Part shown: positions 9,799 to 16,464 of the stretch, in pieces
Position numbering within the stretch: the stretch's first letter is position 1
Layout: every line of letters starts with the position of its first letter
Source of the DNA: a virus
Length of the DNA stretch: 33,131 bases
Virus record (IMG/VR): IMGVR_UViG_3300002835_000653
Span: 1 to 33,131 of that record
Reading direction: 5' to 3' (one strand)
Notes under the pieces: model-generated
Database searches by the model: none
Told to the model about the DNA's origin: nothing
What the model saw: the letters and a program-made list of their open reading frames with translations, nothing else
Made by a program: the position numbers and the translations under genes

Positions 9799-10026
9799 AT
9801 GTCAGATACAGATTTAAATAATGAGCAAAAAATATCAATTATTAATGCACATATAATAGAGCTTAAAGCTGAACAGTACAGTCATGAAATTAGAAAAATA
9901 GAGTTAGAGACAATACAAAGCACAGATAATGAAATTTATCAAAATATTGTTAGAATAATTGGAGACTACGATAATCAAATTTCTGTTTTAGAGTCTTTAA
10001 AGGCTAACTTGCAACAATCAGTTTAA
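9799..10026 (+). CDS. Small coiled-coil protein, paralogue of the next gene
   Basis: This 75-residue, soluble, Glu/Gln/Ile-rich protein is predicted from its heptad-like pattern to be largely helical. I do not recognise a family. It resembles the next protein (10052-10276) in length and layout: a start LNNEQK or LSNSEK, an Ile at the next turn, a polar helix, then an amphipathic helix with QI and L near the end. They may be tandem duplicates. It has its own promoter and AGAAAGG upstream. Position directly after the tail fibres suggests a late gene, perhaps an assembly factor or small virion component, but nothing in the sequence proves this. Confidence 0.65.
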   Translation: MSDTDLNNEQKISIINAHIIELKAEQYSHEIRKIELETIQSTDNEIYQNIVRIIGDYDNQISVLESLKANLQQSV

Positions 10027-10036
10027 ATGATATAAT
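10009..10036 (+). promoter_or_regulatory. Sigma70-like promoter with very short leader
   Basis: TTGCAA at 10009-10014 (inside the end of the preceding gene), a 16-nt spacer and TATAAT at 10031-10036, with TG at 10028-10029. The expected start near 10043 leaves only about 9 nt before the ATG at 10052, just enough for GAGG. The -10 context is nearly identical to that before the paralogue at 9799, as if promoter and gene were duplicated together. Confidence 0.65.
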
Positions 10037-10051
10037 AGCAAAGGAGGAAAC

Positions 10052-10276
10052 ATGACAACATTATCAAATTCAGAAAAACGTGCAGTTATTGAAAGTCGTA
10101 TTAAAAGCTTAAATCATGTTAAATTTAATTTAGACATAGACGTAATTGTTGAAAATGCTAAAACTCAAACAAATGCAGAAGTAATTGCTTCTTTAAACGC
10201 AGCACAGACTTCCGTAAATGCTCAAATTGCTGCTCTGACAACAGAAGCCGCAAAATACCCAGAGGAGCAAGCATAA
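10052..10276 (+). CDS. Small helical protein, paralogue of the previous gene
   Basis: This 74-residue protein is rich in Ala, Asn and Ile, with no Cys, signal peptide or membrane segment, and is probably two helices. AAAGGAGGAAAC before the ATG is one of the strongest ribosome-binding sites in the window, so high expression is expected. It looks homologous to the 75-residue protein just upstream, though similarity is low and needs an alignment. The function is unknown. The strong site and late-gene position would fit a small abundant virion or assembly protein, which is inference. Confidence 0.7.
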   Translation: MTTLSNSEKRAVIESRIKSLNHVKFNLDIDVIVENAKTQTNAEVIASLNAAQTSVNAQIAALTTEAAKYPEEQA

Positions 10277-10278
10277 AG

Positions 10279-10467
10279 ATGGCGGATAAAACAGAGTTAA
10301 TTATTACAGCTTTGCAGCAACGCATAGGAGAAATTGTATCTAATTATGAAACTCAGATAGCGGTATTGCGCTCAGAAATTACTTTACTTATTGATCAAAA
10401 TCAAGAACGTGAAAAGTCTATTAAAGAATACTCAGATAGCCTAGACAATATTATGAAAGAAGGTTAA
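10279..10467 (+). CDS. Small coiled-coil protein of unknown function
   Basis: This 62-residue protein has an almost unbroken heptad-like pattern (IITALQQRIGEIV, then IAVLRSEITLLIDQ), so it is probably a coiled coil. It starts 2 nt after the previous stop, with AGAGGAGC (10261-10268) upstream, and is followed within 2 nt by the next gene, so three or four genes appear co-translated. The length and shape would allow a spanin-like or fibre-trimerising role, but it has no signal peptide or membrane segment to support a lysis function. No family recognised. Confidence 0.65.
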   Translation: MADKTELIITALQQRIGEIVSNYETQIAVLRSEITLLIDQNQEREKSIKEYSDSLDNIMKEG

Positions 10468-10469
10468 TT

Positions 10470-10877
10470 GTGGCAACTTTAAAGCAACCAATATTTAATG
10501 ACGGAGAGCCTTTAGACGCTAGCAAATTAAATGATTTAAAAGATGGTTTAACAAAAACTTACCAAATTGCTCAAGGTCTACAGAATACTTTAGAGGACGG
10601 AACTACAACTATCCCAGTAATTTCTGCTGGAACCGTCACAATTCCAGCACTAACTAATGCTGCTGGTGGAAATTCAGCAACAGTAGACTTGCCAGTAGAT
10701 GCAAAGTTTAATGGAGAGACGCCTATTTATACAATTAGTATTGCTGGTGGCTCTATAGATTCTAAAAGACAAATCACTCTCAGGATAATTAATAAGAAGC
10801 AAGTTCAATACATATCTAATGGTCCAGTAGGAGAACTAACAATAAGTTACATTGCTTTTAAAGAAAAGGCTAACTAA
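10470..10877 (+). CDS. Small beta-rich minor tail / fibre-tip protein
   Basis: This 135-residue protein uses a GTG start at 10470, preceded by GAAAGAAGG. The beginning (PIFNDGEPLDASKLNDL) matches a pattern common at the N-termini of small phage fibre-tip and receptor-binding proteins, where a short helix follows. The rest is beta-rich and hydrophobic-alternating (GTVTIPALTNAAGG, ITLRIINKKQ). It closes the structural block, since a promoter and hairpin follow. A minor structural role is likely; receptor binding is a guess. No catalytic residues stand out. Confidence 0.6.
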   Translation: MATLKQPIFNDGEPLDASKLNDLKDGLTKTYQIAQGLQNTLEDGTTTIPVISAGTVTIPALTNAAGGNSATVDLPVDAKFNGETPIYTISIAGGSIDSKRQITLRIINKKQVQYISNGPVGELTISYIAFKEKAN

Positions 10878-10880
10878 ATA

Positions 10881-10908
10881 TTGACAGACTGTCATTATAT
10901 GTTAAAAT
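10881..10908 (+). promoter_or_regulatory. Strong sigma70-like promoter with overlapping dyad
   Basis: TTGACA at 10881-10886, a 16-nt spacer and TAAAAT at 10903-10908, with TG at 10900-10901. A perfect dyad TGACAG-A-CTGTCA (10882-10894) overlaps the -35 box and is a candidate operator. A terminator-like hairpin begins only about 14 nt downstream of the -10, so output into the replication genes may be attenuated. Confidence 0.75.
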
Positions 10909-10921
10909 ATAGGTAGTACCC

Positions 10922-10946
10922 AAAGTCACAAAATTGTGACTTTTTT
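10922..10946 (+). terminator. Rho-independent terminator-like hairpin just after a promoter
   Basis: A 9-bp stem (10922-10930 with 10935-10943), a 4-nt loop and a run of six T from 10941. It ends the structural block but lies downstream of the 10881 promoter, so it would also cut that transcript after about 30 nt. The stem is A/T-rich apart from three G-C pairs. It could act as a terminator, an attenuator or an antitermination target. Confidence 0.7.
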
Positions 10947-10962
10947 AATTTAAGGATATTAA

Positions 10963-11778
10963 ATGTCTAACGACTTAAAATGGATGCTTTCATCAGATCA
11001 GCAATTTCCATATCAAGATGATAAAATGATTGAGCTTTGGTTTAAGGTTATGAAGTGGTTTAAGCCAGATGTTGTAGACTATCTTGGCGACACAGATGAT
11101 CAGGCTTGCTATAGTAGGTTTACAGAAGGAAAGCCAACAGAGTTTTTAAAGGCATACAAGAATGACGACGTAACAAATGATTTAGAGTTAATGCTAAAAG
11201 ACATGAAGTTTGAGGCAAGTGGTGCCCGTGAATTTTATGAAAGAACAAGAAAGATGCTTCCAAACGCACAACTATTCTCAGCGTTAGGAAATCATGATAT
11301 TAGAATTTTTGATTATTTGGATAAGAAAATTCCTGAATATGCAAAGCATGTTACCCCAGAAGCTTTATGGAGTTTAGATTCATTAGGATATGATTATATT
11401 TATTATAATGAATTGCCAAAGAAACGTTTTGGAGATATCCACGTCCATCATGGAATTTCAATTTCAGCAACAGGGTCGGTTAGAAAAGACATGGAAGATC
11501 TACAAGTATCTTTAATTAGAGGACATTCTCATAGGATTGCATCTCATTTAGTTACTTATGAATTAAGAAATAAAGGCAAGGGGGAAACTTTGCGTGGATA
11601 TGAGATTGGTCATATGTGCGATGAAAAGGGTCCAGGAATGAAATATACCCAGCATCATGACTGGCAAAAGGGATTTGCAATAGCGCATATTGAAAATGGA
11701 AAGTATCCACACGTTAATATGATACATGTATCCCCAGACTATACTTGTGTAGTAGACGGGAAATTGTTTAGCTTATAA
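10963..11778 (+). CDS. Calcineurin-like metallophosphoesterase
   Basis: This 271-residue protein carries the metal-binding blocks of the metallophosphoesterase fold in order: an N-terminal SSDQQFPYQD, where the family usually has D-x-H; YLGDTDDQ (GDxxD); ALGNHD (GNHD); HVHHG; and RGHSHR (GHxH). It should hydrolyse a phosphate ester or phosphodiester using two metal ions; the substrate cannot be read from sequence. The Gln in place of the first His is an oddity seen in some phage members. It is preceded by AAGGA and follows a promoter and hairpin, making it the first gene of the replication block. Its stop overlaps the next ATG (TAATG). A role in nucleic-acid or nucleotide turnover is inference. 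Confidence 0.85.
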   Translation: MSNDLKWMLSSDQQFPYQDDKMIELWFKVMKWFKPDVVDYLGDTDDQACYSRFTEGKPTEFLKAYKNDDVTNDLELMLKDMKFEASGAREFYERTRKMLPNAQLFSALGNHDIRIFDYLDKKIPEYAKHVTPEALWSLDSLGYDYIYYNELPKKRFGDIHVHHGISISATGSVRKDMEDLQVSLIRGHSHRIASHLVTYELRNKGKGETLRGYEIGHMCDEKGPGMKYTQHHDWQKGFAIAHIENGKYPHVNMIHVSPDYTCVVDGKLFSL

Positions 11779-11963
11779 TGAAATGTCAAAAGTGTAAAGG
11801 TAGAGTTTTTGTAGATAGAGTTTTTTCTCAAAAACTACATGTTGAATTGTTCTGCATGCAGTGCGGAAAAAGATGGATGATTAGTAAAGAAACGAGTGCG
11901 TTCGGTAAATGGCTAGAAAAAATGGATCAAAAGCACGCAAAAAATTTCTCTATTTCTTCTTAA
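11778..11963 (+). CDS. Small zinc-ribbon protein
   Basis: This 61-residue protein has two CxxC knuckles (CQKC at residues 3-6 and CMQC at about 27-30) about 20 residues apart, the layout of a zinc ribbon. The C-terminal half is basic and helical. The ATG overlaps the phosphoesterase stop, implying coupling, and its 3' end overlaps the next gene by 55 nt. Small ribbons like this often bind nucleic acid or a polymerase, but the partner is unknown. Confidence 0.7.
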   Translation: MKCQKCKGRVFVDRVFSQKLHVELFCMQCGKRWMISKETSAFGKWLEKMDQKHAKNFSISS

Positions 11964-12388
11964 ATAATAAATTACATAAAGTAATTAGGTTATCTAGGCC
12001 TAGAGACGAAGTAGTCGCTTGGTGTTATGCTGAGAAAAAAAGAATGATGTATAGTTATTCCGACGTTTTAAAAAAAATGGAAAACGCATATACGATAAAA
12101 GATGTAGGCTTAATTCTTGGAAGACATAAAGTTACAATTGAAGAGTATATCTTGCAAGGAAAAATAAAGAAACCTCAAAAGGTATATCCGATAAGTAATC
12201 CAGATAGCTTGTGGTATAAGTTTATGTTTAGTGAGTCTGACATACTTGATTTACATGCGTATATCCTAGAAGCTGGATATGTAAAAAATATACCCAGCAG
12301 GTCAGAATTAAGGGCACTTCTCAAAAACAATATTATATTGTATACTAAAACTGAATCTGGATTCGTTCCAGTGTGGAAGGCGGACTAG
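11909..12388 (+). CDS. Helix-turn-helix protein with basic N-terminus
   Basis: This 159-residue protein starts with a very basic stretch (MARKNGSKARKK). Residues about 18-55 form a small domain containing VVAWCYAEKKRMM and SYSDVLKKM. Residues about 58-85 form a MerR/excisionase-like HTH (YTIKDVGLILGRHKVTIEEYI, read in two pieces: AYTIKDVGLILG and RHKVTIEEYI). I recall similar proteins in large actinophages, where they are annotated as DNA-binding. The start at 11909 is kept despite the 55-nt overlap with the zinc ribbon because the N-terminal domain appears conserved. It may regulate phage genes or act in replication initiation near the helicase; the target site is unknown. Confidence 0.7.
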   Translation: MARKNGSKARKKFLYFFLNNKLHKVIRLSRPRDEVVAWCYAEKKRMMYSYSDVLKKMENAYTIKDVGLILGRHKVTIEEYILQGKIKKPQKVYPISNPDSLWYKFMFSESDILDLHAYILEAGYVKNIPSRSELRALLKNNIILYTKTESGFVPVWKAD

Positions 12389-12501
12389 TGGAAAAAAGCA
12401 GAGTTGTTACTTGTGATATTTGCCATAAAGATATAGAGGTTCGCTGGGGAATATTTGCTAATGAAACTTTAAATAGACATAAGAAGGCGGAGCATAAATG
12501 A
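12388..12501 (+). CDS. 37-residue C2H2-like zinc-finger protein
   Basis: A GTG-started frame overlaps the previous stop (TAGTG) and ends in a TGA that overlaps the next ATG (ATGA), so it fills the gap exactly. GGAAGG at 12375-12380 is a plausible ribosome-binding site. The peptide has C9-x2-C12 and H31-x4-H36, the ligand order of a C2H2 zinc finger with a longer than usual central loop. The tight packing on both sides and the Cys/His pattern make a real gene likely. Role unknown; nucleic-acid binding is plausible. Confidence 0.7.
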   Translation: MEKSRVVTCDICHKDIEVRWGIFANETLNRHKKAEHK

Positions 12502-12701
12502 CAACAGTAGTTAAGGTTGATCTATCCTTTACTAGAAACCTAGGAAATTTTGAAAGCATTAAAATTGGAATAGGCGTAGAAGACAATGTGCGTAATGGAG
12601 AAAATGTAGATACTGCCACTGAGCGTGTTTATAAATTTGTCGAAGAAAAGCTTATTGAAAAAACTCAAGAAATAGAGAAAGAATTAAAAGATGGAAAATG
12701 A
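12498..12701 (+). CDS. Conserved small phage protein, unknown function
   Basis: This 67-residue protein has a beta-rich N-terminal half (VVKVDLSFTRNLGNFESIKI) and an acidic-basic helical C-terminal half (VYKFVEEKLIEKTQEIEK). AAGGCGGAG before the ATG is a good ribosome-binding site. I recall similar sequences just upstream of replication genes in large actinophages, but know no function. It overlaps the genes on both sides by a few bases, suggesting one translational unit leading to the helicase. Confidence 0.65.
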   Translation: MTTVVKVDLSFTRNLGNFESIKIGIGVEDNVRNGENVDTATERVYKFVEEKLIEKTQEIEKELKDGK

Positions 12702-13038
12702 TCTAGCCATTTCCCAGGCTGAAAAAAATAAACAGCCCTACATAATGCTATGGAAATACGAAAAGCTTTATGAGGAAAAGTACGGCAAAAAACCAGTTTT
12801 GAATAAATTTAGAGATAAGATGGCGATGAAGGACGTTATTGAAAGCGTTGGCTTTGATAGAGGAATGACTCTTTTAGAATATTATTTTAAACTAATAAAG
12901 CCTGGACATCCTTTAATATTTTTCTTATACAATTTTGACAAAATTGATTCTGCACAAAAAGAATTAGAAAAAGATAAGGCAAAAAGAAAAATTTTAAGAG
13001 AACAAACTAAAAAACTAGTAGAGGAAGTAGATGAATGA
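12691..13038 (+). CDS. Protein upstream of helicase, possible helicase partner
   Basis: This 115-residue protein has a highly charged, helical composition and a long Lys/Glu-rich C-terminal helix (residues about 85-113). The middle contains MKDVIESVGFDRGMTLLEYYFKLI, read as a helix followed by a hydrophobic turn. It overlaps the previous gene by 11 nt and ends in ATGA with the helicase start. Genes here in other phages can encode helicase loaders or similar partners, but I see no AAA+ motif and no recognisable loader signature, so that role is only a positional guess. Confidence 0.6.
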   Translation: MENDLAISQAEKNKQPYIMLWKYEKLYEEKYGKKPVLNKFRDKMAMKDVIESVGFDRGMTLLEYYFKLIKPGHPLIFFLYNFDKIDSAQKELEKDKAKRKILREQTKKLVEEVDE

Positions 13039-14273
13039 ATACCGAAGCAACACTAATATCCGCAGTGTGTCAAAATAAAGACATTAGCACCCTGCTTGCA
13101 GATAACGTAGATGATCTTTTTACGTCACATAGGGATATTTGGGAGGGCTTAAAGTCTTACTATTATAAGTTTAAGGCTGTGCCAGAGGCTAGTGTTCTTC
13201 AGGAAAAATTTCATGACTTTGACCCAGACATTAATGTAAAGGCTGAAACTGGATACTACCTAGATAAATTAAAAAATGAATACTTGTCTTCACAATTAAA
13301 AAACATACTTCTTCAATCTGGATCTGCTTTAAAGCAAGATGCTGCCTCAAGAGTACTTGCAGATATGCAAAGCAAATTGGCAAACCTTTCAAGGTTTACA
13401 AATAATGTAAGAGACTTAGACGTTATAGATTTAGACTCTGCAACAAGGCACTTCTCTTCAGTAAAAGACAGAGCTTCAGTAATGGGTGGAAGTCCAGGAA
13501 TACTAACTGGATTTAAAGCAATAGATGCTGCATACCCAACTGGAATGGCGCCAGGACATTTAATCGTTGCTATTGGATGGCCAGGAAAAGGAAAGACATG
13601 GTTTACTTCTTATCTTGCATGCAAAGCTTGGGAGCAAGGATTTAAACCAATGATTGTTTCTTTGGAAATGTCTCCAGAAAATATGCGTGATCGTATTTAT
13701 ACAATGCTTGGCTCTGGACTATTTAAGGCTAGTGATCTTTCTCGAGGAGATATTAATATTGATGATTTTAAATCTTGGGGTACTAAAAGATTTGAAGGAA
13801 AGAATAGTTTTGTTTTAGTTTCTAATGAAGGAAATACAGAAGTAACTCCAGCGACTGTTCAAGGAAAGATAGATCAACACAAGCCAGATTTAGTTATTTT
13901 AGACTATCATCAATTGTTTAATGATAATAAGAGAAGTCATTCTGAGGTAGAAAGAAACAGAAATATTTCTAGAGAGTTTAAATTGCTTGCAGTTTCAAAC
14001 AACATCCCCGTTATAGATATTACAGCGGCAACAGCCGATGACGTATCTGATCAAGATGATCCGCCAATGATGAGCCAAGTAGCTTGGTCTAAAGCGATAG
14101 AGTATGATGCTGATATGGCAATGGCTATCCACAAACATCCTGGAACAAATTTAATTGAAATTGTTTCTAGAAAGAATAGACACGGACACGAGTTTGCTTT
14201 CCACTTAGACTGGGATATAAATAGAGGAATAATTAAAGAACTATACGATTATGCACCAGCACAAAACAATTAA
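13035..14273 (+). CDS. DnaB-like replicative DNA helicase
   Basis: This 412-residue protein follows the DnaB layout: a helical N-terminal domain to about 120, a linker, and a RecA-fold ATPase. Walker A is GWPGKGKT at 181-188, the conserved block SLEMSPENMRDR is at 209-220, and Walker B is LVILDYHQ at 286-293. Later conserved pieces are the Arg-rich segment near 305-315 and KNRHGHEF near the end. It should unwind DNA 5' to 3' as a ring at the phage fork, with the primase encoded about 200 nt downstream. It is shorter than bacterial DnaB (about 470), as is common in phages. The start overlaps the previous stop (ATGA). Confidence 0.93.
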   Translation: MNTEATLISAVCQNKDISTLLADNVDDLFTSHRDIWEGLKSYYYKFKAVPEASVLQEKFHDFDPDINVKAETGYYLDKLKNEYLSSQLKNILLQSGSALKQDAASRVLADMQSKLANLSRFTNNVRDLDVIDLDSATRHFSSVKDRASVMGGSPGILTGFKAIDAAYPTGMAPGHLIVAIGWPGKGKTWFTSYLACKAWEQGFKPMIVSLEMSPENMRDRIYTMLGSGLFKASDLSRGDINIDDFKSWGTKRFEGKNSFVLVSNEGNTEVTPATVQGKIDQHKPDLVILDYHQLFNDNKRSHSEVERNRNISREFKLLAVSNNIPVIDITAATADDVSDQDDPPMMSQVAWSKAIEYDADMAMAIHKHPGTNLIEIVSRKNRHGHEFAFHLDWDINRGIIKELYDYAPAQNN

Positions 14274-14544
14274 AAAATTTCAAATTGAAGTTTTTTTCAA
14301 AGAAGATTCTGATATGATTCGTATAAAAAATCAATACGAAAATATTTTGACTCATGATATGAGATCAAAAGGATATGCCAGGGTACTTGACATAGACACA
14401 GCATTTTCGGTAGAATTTACAGGTGAAACATGGAAGTTCTTAATGACCTTACATGGCATATATGTAGGAAGGAGGAAGGCATGGGAATCGTCAGGGATAA
14501 CACAAGGAAAAGTAATTCCACGCAGTATGCACCAAACCATATAA
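14251..14544 (+). CDS. Conserved small phage protein between helicase and primase
   Basis: This 97-residue protein overlaps the helicase 3' end by 23 nt and the primase 5' end by 64 nt. It has a mixed alpha/beta composition with a conserved-looking core (AFSVEFTGETWKFLMTLHG, then VGRRKAW, then GKVIPRSM). I recall close counterparts in actinophage replication blocks, all of unknown function. It has no Cys knuckle, HTH or nucleotide-binding motif. The overlap on both sides shows it is co-translated with helicase and primase, so a replication accessory role is plausible but unproven. Confidence 0.65.
   Translation: MHQHKTIKKFQIEVFFKEDSDMIRIKNQYENILTHDMRSKGYARVLDIDTAFSVEFTGETWKFLMTLHGIYVGRRKAWESSGITQGKVIPRSMHQTI
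14466..14479 (+). promoter_or_regulatory. Strong ribosome-binding site fixing the primase start
   Basis: AGGAAGGAGGAAGG lies directly upstream of the ATG at 14481 and inside the preceding gene. It favours 14481 over the in-frame upstream ATG at 14430, which lacks such a site. Confidence 0.7.
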
Positions 14545-15479
14545 AGTCTGTTGTTAAAGAAATTGGACTAAGGATAATTAGTGAGTCTAATCACAATTTA
14601 GTTTTGTATTGTCCATTTCATAACAATACTCATACGCCTTGCTTTTATATTAGTGAAGAAAATGGAGCATGGATATGCTTCAACCCAGCATGTGCGGAAT
14701 CTGGAAACATTATTCAATTAGTTAAAAGAATTTGTAATAAAAATGATTTTGAAGCTATAAGATTGGTTTCAAACAAAGAGAGCGAGTCCTTAGATAATTT
14801 TGATATTCTTTTAAGCCAAGCCTTAGAAGATAAGCCAGAGTTTGTTGAGTTTGATTCCAAGAAATTAGATGAGCTTTATTTGGGACTAACTCTTAGTAAA
14901 GAAGCAAGAGATTATTTTGAGACAAGAGGGATAAATTCAGAGTCTATGAATTACTTTAGACTGGGTTACTCTGAATCTCAAAACATGGTAGTTGTTCCAG
15001 TGCACAGCCCAGACGGACTCCCAGTAGGAATAGTTGGAAGATCTATAGCTGAGAAAAAATTTAAAAATAGCACCAACCTTCCTAAGAATCAAACATTGTT
15101 TAATATACACAGGGCAAAGAAAATTGGTAGCCACGTAATCATTGTTGAATCTAGTTTTGATGCTATCAGGGTACATCAGGCTGGATTCCCAAATGTTGTT
15201 GCCACTCTAGGGGGTCACCTATCAAGCAACAATCTTAATTTGTTAAATAGATACTTTACAAAAATTACTATAATGACAGACGCAGATTCAGCTGGCAGAG
15301 AACTTGGATTATCTATTTCTTCTAGTTTAAGAAATAAAGATATTCTTTGGGCTTCTTGTGAATATGGTAAAGTTTATCAAAATAATGCGAAAGACGCAGG
15401 AGATTTATCAGAAAAAGAAATTAAGGAATGCATAATAAATTCAGTGTCCGATGTGGAATACAAATCCTGGACATTATGA
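14481..15479 (+). CDS. DnaG-like primase (zinc finger plus Toprim)
   Basis: With the start at 14481 the protein has 332 residues. The N-terminal zinc-binding domain shows C44-x2-H47 and C66-x4-C71 (YCPFHNN and CFNPAC), a CHC2-type layout. The Toprim core has E223 in VIIVESSFDAI and D267/D269 in MTDADSAGREL, the acidic triad that binds metal. It should make RNA primers with the adjacent DnaB-like helicase. It lacks the C-terminal helicase-binding domain of bacterial DnaG (about 580 residues), so any contact with the helicase must be made differently. The start choice rests on the strong ribosome-binding site. High confidence in the family. Confidence 0.92.
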   Translation: MGIVRDNTRKSNSTQYAPNHIKSVVKEIGLRIISESNHNLVLYCPFHNNTHTPCFYISEENGAWICFNPACAESGNIIQLVKRICNKNDFEAIRLVSNKESESLDNFDILLSQALEDKPEFVEFDSKKLDELYLGLTLSKEARDYFETRGINSESMNYFRLGYSESQNMVVVPVHSPDGLPVGIVGRSIAEKKFKNSTNLPKNQTLFNIHRAKKIGSHVIIVESSFDAIRVHQAGFPNVVATLGGHLSSNNLNLLNRYFTKITIMTDADSAGRELGLSISSSLRNKDILWASCEYGKVYQNNAKDAGDLSEKEIKECIINSVSDVEYKSWTL

Positions 15480-15485
15480 TACAAT
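15477..15485 (+). promoter_or_regulatory. Possible extended -10 promoter for the ssDNA-binding protein gene
   Basis: TGATACAAT overlaps the primase stop and matches the TGNTATAAT element seen elsewhere at all but one base. No convincing -35 is present. A start near 15492 gives a leader of about 39 nt with AAAGGAGAAG before the ATG at 15531. A separate promoter would suit a highly expressed SSB. Confidence 0.45.
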
Positions 15486-15530
15486 GGTAAAACAGATGGA
15501 TCTATACCATCAACTACAAAAGGAGAAGAA

Positions 15531-16199
15531 ATGAGCATAGTAAAAGGTCTAAAAGACCTAAATAAAGCACTAGACAAGCCTGCATATTCAGGCGGAGAAG
15601 AAAATAAAGGTCGTTGGTTAAAAATTGAAGATGGAGAAAGCGTTAAGATTAGATTTCTTCAAGAGTTGGATGCAGATTCACCCAACTACAATGACAAACT
15701 CGGATGTGGATTTATTGCCTTAGAGCATACCAATCCAAAAGATTATCGAAGAAAAGCTCTAGACACCATGGAGTCAGAAGGACGCGACTGGGCGCAAGAA
15801 CAGCATCGCAAAGATCCAAAGGCTGGATGGAAAGCTAGAACCCGTATTTATATCAATGTATTAGTTGATGACGGAAAGAATGATCCATATGTTGCAATAT
15901 TGTCTCAGGGAACAAGTGGAAAAACAATTACTCCTACATTAATCGAATACGCTGGTGAAATGGGAAGTATTACAAATTTAAATTGGCGAATTAAAAGAAA
16001 CGGTAGCAAGACAGACACAAGCTACACAATTATTCCTTTGGCCAAAGATGAAACACCTTTTGATTTTTCAAAATTAGAACTATTTGATCTTGAAAAAACT
16101 GCTGTAAGGAATGTTCCATACGCAGAACAAGAGTCTTTCTACATGGGAGAGTCCTCACAAGAACTAGCAGTTGCCTCAACTGGTAGCGTAGAGTGGTAA
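15531..16199 (+). CDS. Single-stranded DNA-binding protein, gp32-like
   Basis: This 222-residue protein starts after a strong AAAGGAGAAG. Its beginning (LKDLNKALDKPAYSGG) and the following beta block (GRWLKIEDGESVKIRFLQEL) resemble phage proteins annotated as ssDNA-binding of the T4 gp32 type. Basic and aromatic residues are spread through an OB-like beta region (ARTRIYINVLVDD, INLNWRIKR-like strand). The C-terminus is mildly acidic and ends in Trp. A strong terminator follows, which isolates this gene as a short, probably highly expressed unit. The role is coating ssDNA at the fork; this fits its position between primase and polymerase. No zinc knuckle is visible, unlike T4 gp32. Confidence 0.75.
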   Translation: MSIVKGLKDLNKALDKPAYSGGEENKGRWLKIEDGESVKIRFLQELDADSPNYNDKLGCGFIALEHTNPKDYRRKALDTMESEGRDWAQEQHRKDPKAGWKARTRIYINVLVDDGKNDPYVAILSQGTSGKTITPTLIEYAGEMGSITNLNWRIKRNGSKTDTSYTIIPLAKDETPFDFSKLELFDLEKTAVRNVPYAEQESFYMGESSQELAVASTGSVEW

Positions 16200-16209
16200 A
16201 TTAAATATG

Positions 16210-16243
16210 CTGGGGGTGGCTCTTGCCACCCTCAGTTTTATTT
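16210..16243 (+). terminator. Strong rho-independent terminator after the SSB gene
   Basis: An 11-bp stem pairs 16210-16220 with 16225-16235 (one G-T pair), closing a TCTT loop, followed by TTTTATTT. This is the clearest terminator in the window and has a G/C-rich stem in otherwise A/T-rich DNA. Its 3' arm overlaps the -35 box of the next promoter. Confidence 0.9.
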
Positions 16244-16251
16244 AGTAAAAT
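16223..16251 (+). promoter_or_regulatory. Promoter overlapping terminator, predicted leaderless
   Basis: TTGCCA at 16223-16228 lies inside the terminator hairpin, followed by a 17-nt spacer and TAAAAT at 16246-16251. The -10 ends 6 nt before the ATG at 16258, so the mRNA would start at the start codon. No ribosome-binding site precedes that ATG. Confidence 0.6.
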
Positions 16252-16257
16252 GTAATC

Positions 16258-16464
16258 ATGACTACATACGATATACCAGATCCATTTCAAGAATTTGTGT
16301 ATAATAAATATAAAAATTATGTAGGAGCAGTTTACAACTTTTTTGCCAGAGAGTGGCATGTAAAGTGTGGCTGCTGCAAGAAAGATATATACGCACCAAC
16401 TAAAAAAACATTAACTAGTACCAGGCTGTATCACACCAGAAACGAATGTCAAGGCGGTTATTAA
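16258..16464 (+). CDS. Small zinc-binding protein upstream of DNA polymerase
   Basis: This 68-residue protein has an aromatic N-terminal half (EFVYNKYKNYVGAVYNFF) and a C-terminal knuckle CGCC followed by H and C (YHTRNEC), consistent with zinc binding. The ATG is 6 nt after a -10 box and lacks a ribosome-binding site, so leaderless translation is predicted. Its stop overlaps the polymerase ATG (TAATG), so it heads the polymerase-RecA operon. The function is not recognised; a small DNA- or polymerase-binding factor is plausible. Confidence 0.65.
   Translation: MTTYDIPDPFQEFVYNKYKNYVGAVYNFFAREWHVKCGCCKKDIYAPTKKTLTSTRLYHTRNECQGGY

Noticed and set aside
14430-14480. Upstream in-frame start for the primase
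   Set aside because: No good ribosome-binding site there; a very strong AGGAAGGAGGAAGG precedes 14481, and the extra residues overlap the previous gene.
16446-16463. Upstream start for the DNA polymerase
   Set aside because: The family begins near THLHVHS; ATG 16464 has AAGGCGG upstream and overlaps the previous stop (TAATG).
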